Below, in pieces: positions 8,030 through 14,330 of a stretch of 16,030 nucleotides of DNA (position 1 is the first letter of the stretch; each line of letters starts with the position of its first letter). The notes under the pieces were generated by a model. It was given only the letters and a program-made list of their open reading frames with translations, was not told the origin of the DNA and made no database searches. The translations under genes were made by a program, and so were the position numbers. Source of the DNA: a bacterium (GTDB taxonomy: Bacteria > Chloroflexota > Dormibacteria > UBA8260 > Bog-877); assembly GCA_021791455.1 (NCBI GenBank), contig JAJYWM010000007.1, positions 1 to 16,030 on the forward strand, in the 5' to 3' direction.

Positions 8030-9156
8030 TCCGGCACCGCCAGGGAGGCGAGGATGAGGTCCAGGCGGTCCCCCCCGAAGCGCTCCAGGGCCGCCTCCGC
8101 CAGGACCAGGGCCACGACCGCCTCACCCACGACCGCGGCCGCGGGGACGGCGCAGATGTCGGATCGCACGTACGGCGGAGCGGTGGCAGCTCCGGACTCC
8201 AGATCGACGGACTCCAGGGGTGCTCTCACCGAGGAGAGCGGTTTCATGGCGCAACGCGCCACCAGGGGCATCCCGTTGGTCATCCCTCCCTCGAGGCCGC
8301 CGGCAAAGTTCGTGGGTCGGGTCAGTCCCGAGCCAGCCACCACGATGGCGTCCTGGACCGCCTCCCCGTCGCGCAGGCAGACCTCGAAGGCCGGCCCCAG
8401 CTCGACCCCCTTGACGGCGGGGATGGATAGAAGTCCTGCGCCCAACCGGCTGTCGAGCCGGAGGTCGGCCTGGGTGTGCGAGCCGAGGCCCACCGGCAGG
8501 CCGAGCGCGTGGACCACGAACGATCCCCCCAGCGTCTGCCTCTCCAAGCGGGCTCGATCCACGGCTTCCACCATCCTCACCGAGGCCGCCTGGTCCCAGC
8601 ACCGGACCGGATCATCCTCGGCGCGGGCGGCGAACTCGGCCAGCTGTTCGGGGGTGAGGTGGGCCAGATCAGGCAGCGCCTGGATCGCCCCCACCCCGGT
8701 GACGAAGCTGCCCACCGTCACCCCTAGGGCTCGAAGCAGGGCCTTCGCGGCGGCCCCGGCGGCCACCCTGGCGGCTGTCTCCCGGGCACTGGCCCGCTCC
8801 CGGATCAGCCGCAGGTCGGAGATCCCGAACTTGACCGAGCCCGCGAGGTCCGCGTGTCCGGGACGGGGTGCCGTGATGGGCGCGCGGGTGGCCGGCTGGT
8901 TCAGGAAGTCGAGGTTGGGTATCCGCAGTCCCAGGGGTGCCCCGGTGGTGAGCCCTCGCGCAACCCCGGCCACCAGCCCCACCCGATCCCTCTCCACCCG
9001 GGTGGAGCGCGCCCCGCGCCCATGGCCGCCCTGACGCCGGCGCAGGTCCCTGTCGATGTCCTCCGCGGTCAGTGGAACCCCGGCGGGCATCCCGTCGAGC
9101 ACCGCCATGAGCTCCGGACCGTGGGAATCGCCGGCGGTGAGGAGTCTCAGGCTCAA
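8026..9156 (-). CDS. aroC: Chorismate synthase
   Basis: This 376-residue enzyme eliminates phosphate from EPSP to give chorismate, using reduced FMN. Family landmarks run in order: LTAGDSHG near the N-terminus (H12), RRRQGGHGRG, PRPGHAD, the flavin-binding segment RERASARETAARVAAG, the GSHTQAD region, GGLEGGMTNG and RSDICAVPAA. TTG at 9156 is chosen because it places MSLRLLTAGDSHG at the N-terminus as in the family. It also overlaps the aroE stop as TTGA and has GGGAG nine bases upstream. A frame open to 9228 would add 24 residues with no chorismate synthase character inside aroE. The gene is followed by aroKB through an ATGA overlap. Confidence 0.95.
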   Translation of the reverse strand: MSLRLLTAGDSHGPELMAVLDGMPAGVPLTAEDIDRDLRRRQGGHGRGARSTRVERDRVGLVAGVARGLTTGAPLGLRIPNLDFLNQPATRAPITAPRPGHADLAGSVKFGISDLRLIRERASARETAARVAAGAAAKALLRALGVTVGSFVTGVGAIQALPDLAHLTPEQLAEFAARAEDDPVRCWDQAASVRMVEAVDRARLERQTLGGSFVVHALGLPVGLGSHTQADLRLDSRLGAGLLSIPAVKGVELGPAFEVCLRDGEAVQDAIVVAGSGLTRPTNFAGGLEGGMTNGMPLVARCAMKPLSSVRAPLESVDLESGAATAPPYVRSDICAVPAAAVVGEAVVALVLAEAALERFGGDRLDLILASLAVPE

Positions 9157-9980
9157 CTTGATCTGCTCCCAGACAGCGTCATGACCGCGGCCAGCATCCG
9201 GTCGCGCGGGGCGGTAAGCCCCGACCACGATTCGAAGGCCAGTGCCGCCTGCTCCACCAGCATCCCCAACCCCGAGGTGGTCCGGCAGCCCGAGGCCCGC
9301 GCAGAGCGCAGCAGCGCCGTCTCCGCGGGCCTATAGAGGAGGTCAACCACGGCGGTCTGGGGACTCAGCTCCACCTCGGGAAGCGGTGTGGTGACCCCAT
9401 CAGCGCCTACGGGCGTGGTATTCACCAGGAGGTCCACCCCCCGAAGCACCGGGGCAAGCTCCCTGTGATCGAAGGCGAGCGGAAAAGCCCCCGGACCGAG
9501 CTCAGCGCAGACCATCTCCGCCCTGTTCCGATCCCGACCGGCCAGAAGAACCATCCAGCCGGCGGAGAGCAGCTCGGCCGACACCGCCCTGGCGGCGCCC
9601 CCCGATCCCAGGATCACAGCTCTGCCGGGTGGCGGCGCCCCCACCTCCCTGAGCGCGGCCCTGAAGCCAGCCCCATCTGTGCTGTCCCCCAGAGATGCCG
9701 GTCCCCGGAACGTCACCGTGTTGACCGAGCCGCAGCGCGAGGCCCTCGGCGTAACCTCGGTCGCCAGGCGACAGGCCGCAACCTTGTGAGGGGCGGTCAC
9801 GTTGACTCCGGCGAACCGCCTCGAAAGCGCCTCCCAGCTGGCCTCCAGCTGCCCCTGGGGCACCCGGAACCGCCGGTAGCTCCATCCCTCGAGCCCATGG
9901 GCGGCGAAGGCCGCCCGGTAGAGGGCTGGGGACAGGCTGTGCTCCACCGGGTCTCCGACGACGGCGAACTCCCGGGTCAC
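9153..9980 (-). CDS. aroE: Shikimate dehydrogenase
   Basis: This 275-residue enzyme reduces 3-dehydroshikimate to shikimate, normally with NADPH. Shikimate-binding SLSP is at 15-18, NVTAPHK has the catalytic K66, and STDGAGF contains the partner D102; these positions match the E. coli enzyme closely. The cofactor-binding loop GSGGAARA follows, then NTTPVG, YRPAETALL and the C-terminal GLGMLVEQAALAFESW. No substitution of an expected catalytic residue is seen. Start GTG 9980 overlaps the aroA stop as GTGA with GAGGT seven bases upstream; the stop overlaps the aroC start as TTGA. Confidence 0.95.
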   Translation of the reverse strand: MTREFAVVGDPVEHSLSPALYRAAFAAHGLEGWSYRRFRVPQGQLEASWEALSRRFAGVNVTAPHKVAACRLATEVTPRASRCGSVNTVTFRGPASLGDSTDGAGFRAALREVGAPPPGRAVILGSGGAARAVSAELLSAGWMVLLAGRDRNRAEMVCAELGPGAFPLAFDHRELAPVLRGVDLLVNTTPVGADGVTTPLPEVELSPQTAVVDLLYRPAETALLRSARASGCRTTSGLGMLVEQAALAFESWSGLTAPRDRMLAAVMTLSGSRSS

Positions 9981-11248
9981 CGCAGCGACCTCATCACCGA
10001 GGAGAACTCCGGAAAGGAGTCGCCGATGAACCCGGTGCCGGCCACGGCCACTTCACCCTCCGCCACCAGGCCCGCCAGGGAGAACACCATCGCCAGCCGG
10101 TGGTCGCCCAGAGAGTCCGCCGCCCCGCCGCGGAGCGTCACGGGACCGGAGACGGCGAAGCCATCCGGCCATTCCTCCACGACAGCCCCCAGTTGGCGGA
10201 GGCCGCCCGCCAGGCCGGAGATGCGGTCAACCTCCTTGAAGCGGAGCTCCCCGGCTCCCCTGACGACCGTGGTGCCCTCGGCCTGGGTTGCCAGCAGACC
10301 CAGGAGGGGCAGCTCGTCCACCAGCAGCGGCACCCGGTCCGCCCCAACCTCCACCGCCCGCAGCGGCCGGTGGCGCACGGTCACATCCGCGGCGGCCTCG
10401 GCCCCCGCGGCCGGGTCGCCTATCTCCACCGAGGCCCCCATCTCCTCCAGAACACTGAGGAATGCCGTTCGGGTGGGATTGACGCTGACCGACCTCACGG
10501 TCACCAGCGAGCCTGGGACCAGCGCGGCCGCCGCGGCCAGCACGGCCGCCGATGAAGCATCCCCGGGCACCTCAAGGTCCAGGCCGTGGAGCTGCGCCGG
10601 CCCGATGCCGATCGACCGCACCCCTTCCCGCCACTCCTCCCCGATGCCAGCGCCCATGGCCCTCAGCAACCGCTCGGTGTGATCGCGGGTCGGGACCGGC
10701 TCCTCGACTACCGTGCGGCCATCGGCCCAGAGGCCCGCGAGCAGCACCGCGGACTTCACCTGGGCGCTGGCCACCGGCAGGCGATAGCGCACGCCGGCCA
10801 GCCCCCCCCCACGGATCCGGAGGGGAGCCAGGCCCCCAGCTGAGGTCTCGACAACGGCTCCCATCTCCCGCAGGGGTAAGGCGACTCGCTCCATCGGTCG
10901 GGCCAGGAGTTGAGGATCACCTGCGAGGACGGAGCCTCCCTCGCGAGCGGCCAGGATGCCCGCCATCAGGCGCATGGTCGTCCCCGAGCGGCCGCAGTCG
11001 ACCACCAGCTCCCCCCGGGGAAGCTCGGCCGCACCCCGGATGTGGAGCTCACCGTCCCTCTGCGACACCACCGCGCCAAGTTGCTCCGCCGCCCGCAGGC
11101 TGGCCCGGCAGTCGAGGGCAGTGGCCAGCCCCCGGATCCTGCTCGGCTCGGGCGAGAGTGCCGCCAGCAGCGCGGCCCGGTGGGAGATCGACTTGTCCCC
11201 GGAGACGCTGACCACTCCCTGAAGGGCCCGGGCTCCAGTGGCCGTCAA
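9977..11248 (-). CDS. aroA: EPSP synthase (3-phosphoshikimate 1-carboxyvinyltransferase)
   Basis: This 423-residue enzyme transfers the enolpyruvyl group of PEP to shikimate-3-phosphate. Visible active-site elements are GDKSISHR (K19), SGTTMR (88-93), SAQVK (161-165), the catalytic D311 in LVDELP, FKEVDRI (E339) and GDHRLAM (382-388). The asparagine that usually precedes the SGT/AGT motif (N94 in E. coli) appears as R87, giving CGRSGTTMR. This motif context and GDHRLAM look closer to class II than to the E. coli class I enzyme. Glyphosate sensitivity cannot be deduced. Start TTG 11248 overlaps the tyrA stop as TTGA and places the conserved GDKS motif at the normal distance. A run of C on the + strand (10802-10810) encodes three glycines. 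Confidence 0.95.
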   Translation of the reverse strand: MTATGARALQGVVSVSGDKSISHRAALLAALSPEPSRIRGLATALDCRASLRAAEQLGAVVSQRDGELHIRGAAELPRGELVVDCGRSGTTMRLMAGILAAREGGSVLAGDPQLLARPMERVALPLREMGAVVETSAGGLAPLRIRGGGLAGVRYRLPVASAQVKSAVLLAGLWADGRTVVEEPVPTRDHTERLLRAMGAGIGEEWREGVRSIGIGPAQLHGLDLEVPGDASSAAVLAAAAALVPGSLVTVRSVSVNPTRTAFLSVLEEMGASVEIGDPAAGAEAAADVTVRHRPLRAVEVGADRVPLLVDELPLLGLLATQAEGTTVVRGAGELRFKEVDRISGLAGGLRQLGAVVEEWPDGFAVSGPVTLRGGAADSLGDHRLAMVFSLAGLVAEGEVAVAGTGFIGDSFPEFSSVMRSLR

Positions 11249-12093
11249 TTGACACCCACCTGCCGGGCTCGAAGGCGCGCCTGCGCCAGCTCGGCCACCA
11301 GCTGCTCCTCACCGGAGGCAGCCGCCGCCAGCAACCGGTCCAGCTGAACGCAGAGGTCGCGCGAGGCCTCCTTCACCTCCTCCAGGTTGGCGCAGACGAA
11401 GGAGGCCACCATCGCCGGATCCGAACGGGCCAGACGCACCGCACCGCGCAACCCCGAAGAGAAGATGGCCCCGGTGGGGACTTCGCCACTCATCTCGGCG
11501 ATGGCGGCGGCCACCAGGTGGGGAAGGTGGCTTGACCGGGCCAGAAGGCGATCGTGCTCGCCGGCCTCCAGCTCGAGGGGGACGGCCCCGAGTAACTCCA
11601 CCAGCCTCCTGGCCGTGCCCAGCGACGGAGGGTCGGCGCGGGCGGGGCAGAGCACGAAGGTGGCGCCCTGGAGAAGCGAGGGGTCGGCCGCCCAGGGTCC
11701 CGGCTCACTCCCACCGCAGAGTGGATGGCCGCCGACCGCCCCCGCCGTCTCGGGCACGTATTGCCGCATGGCGCGCACCACCACCAGCTTGGAACTCCCC
11801 GTGTCGAGAAGAAGTTGCCCGGGAGTGAGCCTCGGGCCGAGATCTCGAATGAGTTCCACGATCTGGGCCACCGGCGTCGCCAGGATGATGAGGTCCGACC
11901 CAAGCGCCCCCCGGGGCCCCTCCAATTGCCGGTCCGAACCCGCCCGGCGGAGGCACGCATCCATGGCCGCCGGGTCGCGGTCCCAGACCACGACCTCCCT
12001 AACCCCGTGCCCGGGCGCGGCCCGCAGGGCCATCGCCACCATGGTGCCGATCTGCCCGGTGCCCAGGATCGCCACCCGGTCGATGGCGGTCAC
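11245..12093 (-). CDS. tyrA: Prephenate (or arogenate) dehydrogenase
   Basis: This 282-residue protein has an N-terminal Rossmann fold with GTGQIG (11-16) and D38 after the second strand, which suggests NAD rather than NADP. Next come LATPV, LLDTGSSK (96-102), GGHPLCGGSEPG with H123, and the substrate-site motif SSHLPH (187-192). The family oxidatively decarboxylates prephenate to 4-hydroxyphenylpyruvate, or arogenate to tyrosine; which substrate is used here is not decidable by eye. There is no ACT domain at the C-terminus and no chorismate mutase fusion; a separate AroH is encoded two genes upstream. Start GTG 12093 overlaps the aroF stop as GTGA and has GGAGG close upstream. Confidence 0.92.
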   Translation of the reverse strand: MTAIDRVAILGTGQIGTMVAMALRAAPGHGVREVVVWDRDPAAMDACLRRAGSDRQLEGPRGALGSDLIILATPVAQIVELIRDLGPRLTPGQLLLDTGSSKLVVVRAMRQYVPETAGAVGGHPLCGGSEPGPWAADPSLLQGATFVLCPARADPPSLGTARRLVELLGAVPLELEAGEHDRLLARSSHLPHLVAAAIAEMSGEVPTGAIFSSGLRGAVRLARSDPAMVASFVCANLEEVKEASRDLCVQLDRLLAAAASGEEQLVAELAQARLRARQVGVN

Positions 12094-13106
12094 GCCGCCC
12101 TCCGCCCCACCGCGACGGCGACCTGGCGGACCTGCTGCACCAGGGCGCCGAACGCATCCGGGTCCAGGGATTGGGCCCCGTCCGAGAGCGCCGAGGATGG
12201 ATCGGGGTGTACCTCCACCAGCAGGCCGTCGGCGCCCGCGGCTACTCCGGCAAGGGCCAGGGCGGGCACATATTGGGCCCGCCCCGCCGCATGGCTGGGA
12301 TCGACCACCACCGGCAGGCTGCTCAGCCGCTTGAGAACCGGCACCGAGGTTATGTCCAGGCTGAAGCGAACCGACGGCTCGAATCCGCGCAATCCTCGCT
12401 CACAGAGCGCGACTCTCTGGTTGCCCCCCGCAAGCACATACTCGGCGGCCTGGAGCAGCTCGTCCACCGTGGCCGCCAGCCCGCGCTTCAGCAGCACCGG
12501 ACGGTCGACCTCGCCCAGCGCCTGCAGCAGCCGGTAGTTCTGCATGTTGCGCGCTCCCACCTGGAGGATGTCGGCGTGGGCCGCCACCAGGGCCACGTCC
12601 TCCGCCGAGAGGACCTCGGTGATCACCGCCATCTGGTGGCGGTCGGCCACCTCCCGCAGCAGCAGCAGGCCCGGCTCGCCGAGCCCCTGGAATGAGTACG
12701 GCGAGGTGCGCGGCTTGAATGCCCCGCCGCGCAGGACCCTCACCCCCACCCGCCGGACGGCGGCAGCGGCGGCCTCCAGCTGCTGCTCCCCCTCGACCGC
12801 ACACGGCCCGGCCATGATCAGGACCTGCTTACCCCCAAGTGTCAGCCCCGGGCCGAAGTTGATGACCCGATCTTCAGGATGGAAGTCCCGGCTGGCGAGC
12901 GGATGGTCGTGCAGCACCCGCACCACCCGCTCCACACCGCCCAGGACGGACAGCTTCTCCAGGTCTGGCTCCGTCTCGTGGCCGATAAGGCCGACGATGG
13001 TGCGCTCCCTCCCATGGGAGACCTCCGGGGTCAGGCCTAGCTGCCGGGCCCGCCGCACGACCTCCTCCACCTGCTCCGCGGTCGCCCCGGCCGCCATCAC
13101 GATCAC
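12090..13106 (-). CDS. aroF: DAHP synthase, class I-beta with N-terminal ferredoxin-like regulatory domain
   Basis: This 338-residue enzyme condenses PEP and erythrose-4-phosphate in the first committed step of the pathway. It resembles Thermotoga maritima DAHP synthase over its whole length. Residues 1-70 form the ferredoxin-like (ACT-like) domain, followed by a (beta/alpha)8 barrel with AGPCAVE, LRGGAFKPRTSPYSFQGLGE, QVGARN, LLKRG, VDPSHAAGR and EVHPDPSSALSDG. Expected metal ligands are C102, H272, E298 and D309. In the Thermotoga enzyme the N-terminal domain binds tyrosine and closes the active site, so tyrosine feedback is likely here. From memory, one of two tyrosine-contacting residues is conserved (S30) and the other is changed (His to E28). 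Start GTG 13106 overlaps the aroH stop as GTGA, with GGGGGA seven bases upstream. Gene naming (aroF/aroG) varies. Confidence 0.95.
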   Translation of the reverse strand: MIVMAAGATAEQVEEVVRRARQLGLTPEVSHGRERTIVGLIGHETEPDLEKLSVLGGVERVVRVLHDHPLASRDFHPEDRVINFGPGLTLGGKQVLIMAGPCAVEGEQQLEAAAAAVRRVGVRVLRGGAFKPRTSPYSFQGLGEPGLLLLREVADRHQMAVITEVLSAEDVALVAAHADILQVGARNMQNYRLLQALGEVDRPVLLKRGLAATVDELLQAAEYVLAGGNQRVALCERGLRGFEPSVRFSLDITSVPVLKRLSSLPVVVDPSHAAGRAQYVPALALAGVAAGADGLLVEVHPDPSSALSDGAQSLDPDAFGALVQQVRQVAVAVGRRAA

Positions 13107-13504
13107 GGCCGTATCCCCCAGCCGGGGCTCAGATCCGGGCGGAGGCTGCCGGCAACTCCGAGGTACGCGTGGCGGATCTGCGCCTGAGGCCGGCTGGTGT
13201 TGACCAGCATGAGCGCCCGGAGGCAGCGGGGGACCGCGGTGTCGCCTCCGTGCTCGCGAACCACCAGCAGGGGCACCAGGGAGTAGCCGCGCTGCCGGGC
13301 CGCCGCCGCCGGGTTGAGCCCAGCCAGATCATCCTGGACCGAGAACACCACCGCCGCCACGTCCTCGAGGCTGCCGCCACTGCCCTCGAGCATTGCGGCC
13401 AGCATCTCCCCCACCAGCGCCTCCAGATCCTCGTCCCGGTCCACCGAGATGGCGCCGCGCACCCCGCGGCAGGCTACCCGCCCACCGTCCCGCCAACCAT
13501 CCAT
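13103..13504 (-). CDS. aroH: Monofunctional chorismate mutase, AroH type
   Basis: This 133-residue protein is a trimeric pseudo-alpha/beta-barrel chorismate mutase of the Bacillus AroH family. It rearranges chorismate to prephenate for the tyrosine and phenylalanine branches. Comparison with B. subtilis AroH places the active-site residues R7, E78, R90 and Y108 at R16, E84, R96 and Y114, with conserved spacing. The C-terminal stretch IRHAYL...LRPDLS is typical. ATG 13504 is chosen because AAGGAGG (13512-13518) lies seven bases upstream, whereas ATG 13510 is only one base from it. The frame stays open to 13738, but that stretch shows no family similarity and is treated as leader RNA. AroH is the first gene of a coupled block that continues into aroF. 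Confidence 0.93.
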   Translation of the reverse strand: MDGWRDGGRVACRGVRGAISVDRDEDLEALVGEMLAAMLEGSGGSLEDVAAVVFSVQDDLAGLNPAAAARQRGYSLVPLLVVREHGGDTAVPRCLRALMLVNTSRPQAQIRHAYLGVAGSLRPDLSPGWGIRP

Positions 13505-13511
13505 GCCCATG

Positions 13512-13518
13512 CCTCCTT
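13512..13518 (-). promoter_or_regulatory. Shine-Dalgarno site of aroH, partly in a small hairpin
   Basis: AAGGAGG on the - strand selects ATG 13504. Its 5' bases can pair in a five-base stem (13516-13520 with 13527-13531). A CTTCC segment (13527-13531) can alternatively pair with GGAGG. Occlusion of the ribosome-binding site is therefore possible but weakly supported. Confidence 0.6.
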
Positions 13519-13532
13519 CCTTGAGGGGAAGT

Positions 13533-13636
13533 GCGGAACGGGGTACCGGGCCTGCCGAGAGCTGGGCGCGGACTCCGTTCCGCGCCTCCCGCAGTCCGTG
13601 GGTCGAGCCGGCTAGCCCCTCACCCGCGACGCGGAA
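13533..13636 (-). promoter_or_regulatory. Leader RNA with three mutually exclusive pairings (putative attenuator of the aro operon)
   Basis: One RNA segment (13575-13586) can pair with three partners. Upstream, 13630-13636 matches 7 bases within the leader ORF. Downstream, 13565-13572 gives an 8-base perfect stem with a 6-base loop. Further downstream, 13533-13541 gives a 9-base perfect match just before the aroH ribosome-binding site. Such competition is the hallmark of an attenuator, but there is no U tract after the 13565-13586 hairpin. Any effect might be Rho-dependent or translational. Chance pairing in GC-rich DNA cannot be excluded. Confidence 0.4.
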
Positions 13637-13716
13637 GGCGTCCCGTGCGCATAGGCGTACGGGTAGTCCACCGCGCCGGTAAAGAGCCGCGCATCGACCT
13701 GCATCTGACGCGCCAT
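13612..13716 (-). CDS. Putative Tyr-rich leader peptide upstream of the aroH-aroF-tyrA operon
   Basis: A 34-codon frame runs from ATG 13716 to TAG 13612; a second ATG at 13704 would give 30 codons. It contains three tyrosine codons in five (YPYAY, first bases at 13665, 13659 and 13653) and ends well before aroH. No good Shine-Dalgarno sequence precedes either ATG. With the promoter-like element at 13715-13743, the RNA would start only a few bases before the second ATG, so near-leaderless translation is possible. Tyr codons are sparse in neighbouring genes, so the cluster stands out. The position suggests ribosome stalling under tyrosine shortage, which would control a block containing DAHP synthase and TyrA. 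No homologue is recognised; the function is inferred. Confidence 0.45.
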   Translation of the reverse strand: MARQMQVDARLFTGAVDYPYAYAHGTPSASRVRG

Positions 13717-13743
13717 GCTGAAGGGTCCGGGGGCCCACGTCAA
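13715..13743 (-). promoter_or_regulatory. Candidate promoter for the aroH operon leader
   Basis: TTGACG (13738-13743), overlapping the trpG stop codon, is followed after 17 bases by CAGCAT (13715-13720), a weak -10 with the A at position 2 and final T. Transcription would begin near 13708, just before the leader ATG 13704. The match is modest. Confidence 0.35.
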
Positions 13744-14330
13744 GCCCCCCCCGCCGGGGCCGCCGGCCGCGCCATCCGCAGGAAGTTGGCCATCAGGCGA
13801 CTGCCCAGTGGGGTCAGGACCGACTCCGGGTGGAACTGAACCCCGAACCAGGGGCGGGAGCGGTGGCGCATGGCCATGATCAGGCCGTCCTCACTGGTCG
13901 CCGTCACCTCCAGCTCCTCGGGGAGGCCGTCCCGTTCCACCACCAGCGAGTGGTAGCGGCCCGCGGCAAAGGGCGCCGGCAGCCCGGCCAGCACCCCGGC
14001 TCCCTGATGCGAGATCTCACTGGTCCGCCCGTGCACCGGGCGAGGGGCGTGCACCACCTGGCCCCCCAGGGCGGCGGCCAGCGCCTGGTGGCCGAGGCAG
14101 ACCCCGAGGAGCGGCGTCGTGGCCGGAAGCGCCTGAATCAGCTCCACGAAGCAGCCGGCCGCCTCCGGTCTCCCGGGCCCAGGGGAGAGCAGGACACCCG
14201 CCGGCGAGCGGCCCAAGACGTCATCGACGCTCGCCCGCGAGGGAAGCACGAGGACCTCGTGCCCCAGCACCTGCACCTGCTGCACCAGGTTGTAGACGAA
14301 CGAGTCCTCGTGGTCGACCACCACTATCAC
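13740..14330 (-). CDS. trpG: Anthranilate synthase component II (glutamine amidotransferase)
   Basis: This 196-residue class I glutaminase supplies ammonia to TrpE. It has LLSPGPGRPE (oxyanion/glutamine site), GVCLGHQALAAALGG with nucleophile C78, HGRTSEISH, and FHPES with H167 and E169 completing the triad. The start GTG 14330 overlaps the trpE stop as GTGA, with GGGAG six bases upstream. TrpG and PabA are hard to separate, and one amidotransferase may serve both anthranilate and p-aminobenzoate synthesis. The direct coupling to trpE supports TrpG. The C-terminal tail is Ala/Pro/Gly-rich. After its stop, 235 bases of apparently regulatory sequence precede aroH. Confidence 0.92.
   Translation of the reverse strand: MIVVVDHEDSFVYNLVQQVQVLGHEVLVLPSRASVDDVLGRSPAGVLLSPGPGRPEAAGCFVELIQALPATTPLLGVCLGHQALAAALGGQVVHAPRPVHGRTSEISHQGAGVLAGLPAPFAAGRYHSLVVERDGLPEELEVTATSEDGLIMAMRHRSRPWFGVQFHPESVLTPLGSRLMANFLRMARPAAPAGGA

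Noticed and set aside
9157..9228. Longer N-terminus for chorismate synthase inside aroE
   Set aside because: Family proteins begin a few residues before TAGxSHG. TTG 9156 with a TTGA overlap and GGGAG upstream fits that.
9465..10682. Long + strand frame (405 codons) opposite aroE and aroA
   Set aside because: It is antisense to two well-conserved genes, is low-complexity Arg/Pro/Ser-rich, and is the usual GC-rich shadow frame.
13505..13738. N-terminal extension of aroH to an open frame of 211 residues
   Set aside because: The extra stretch has no chorismate mutase similarity and precedes the strong Shine-Dalgarno site at 13512-13518. The family is about 120-135 residues long.
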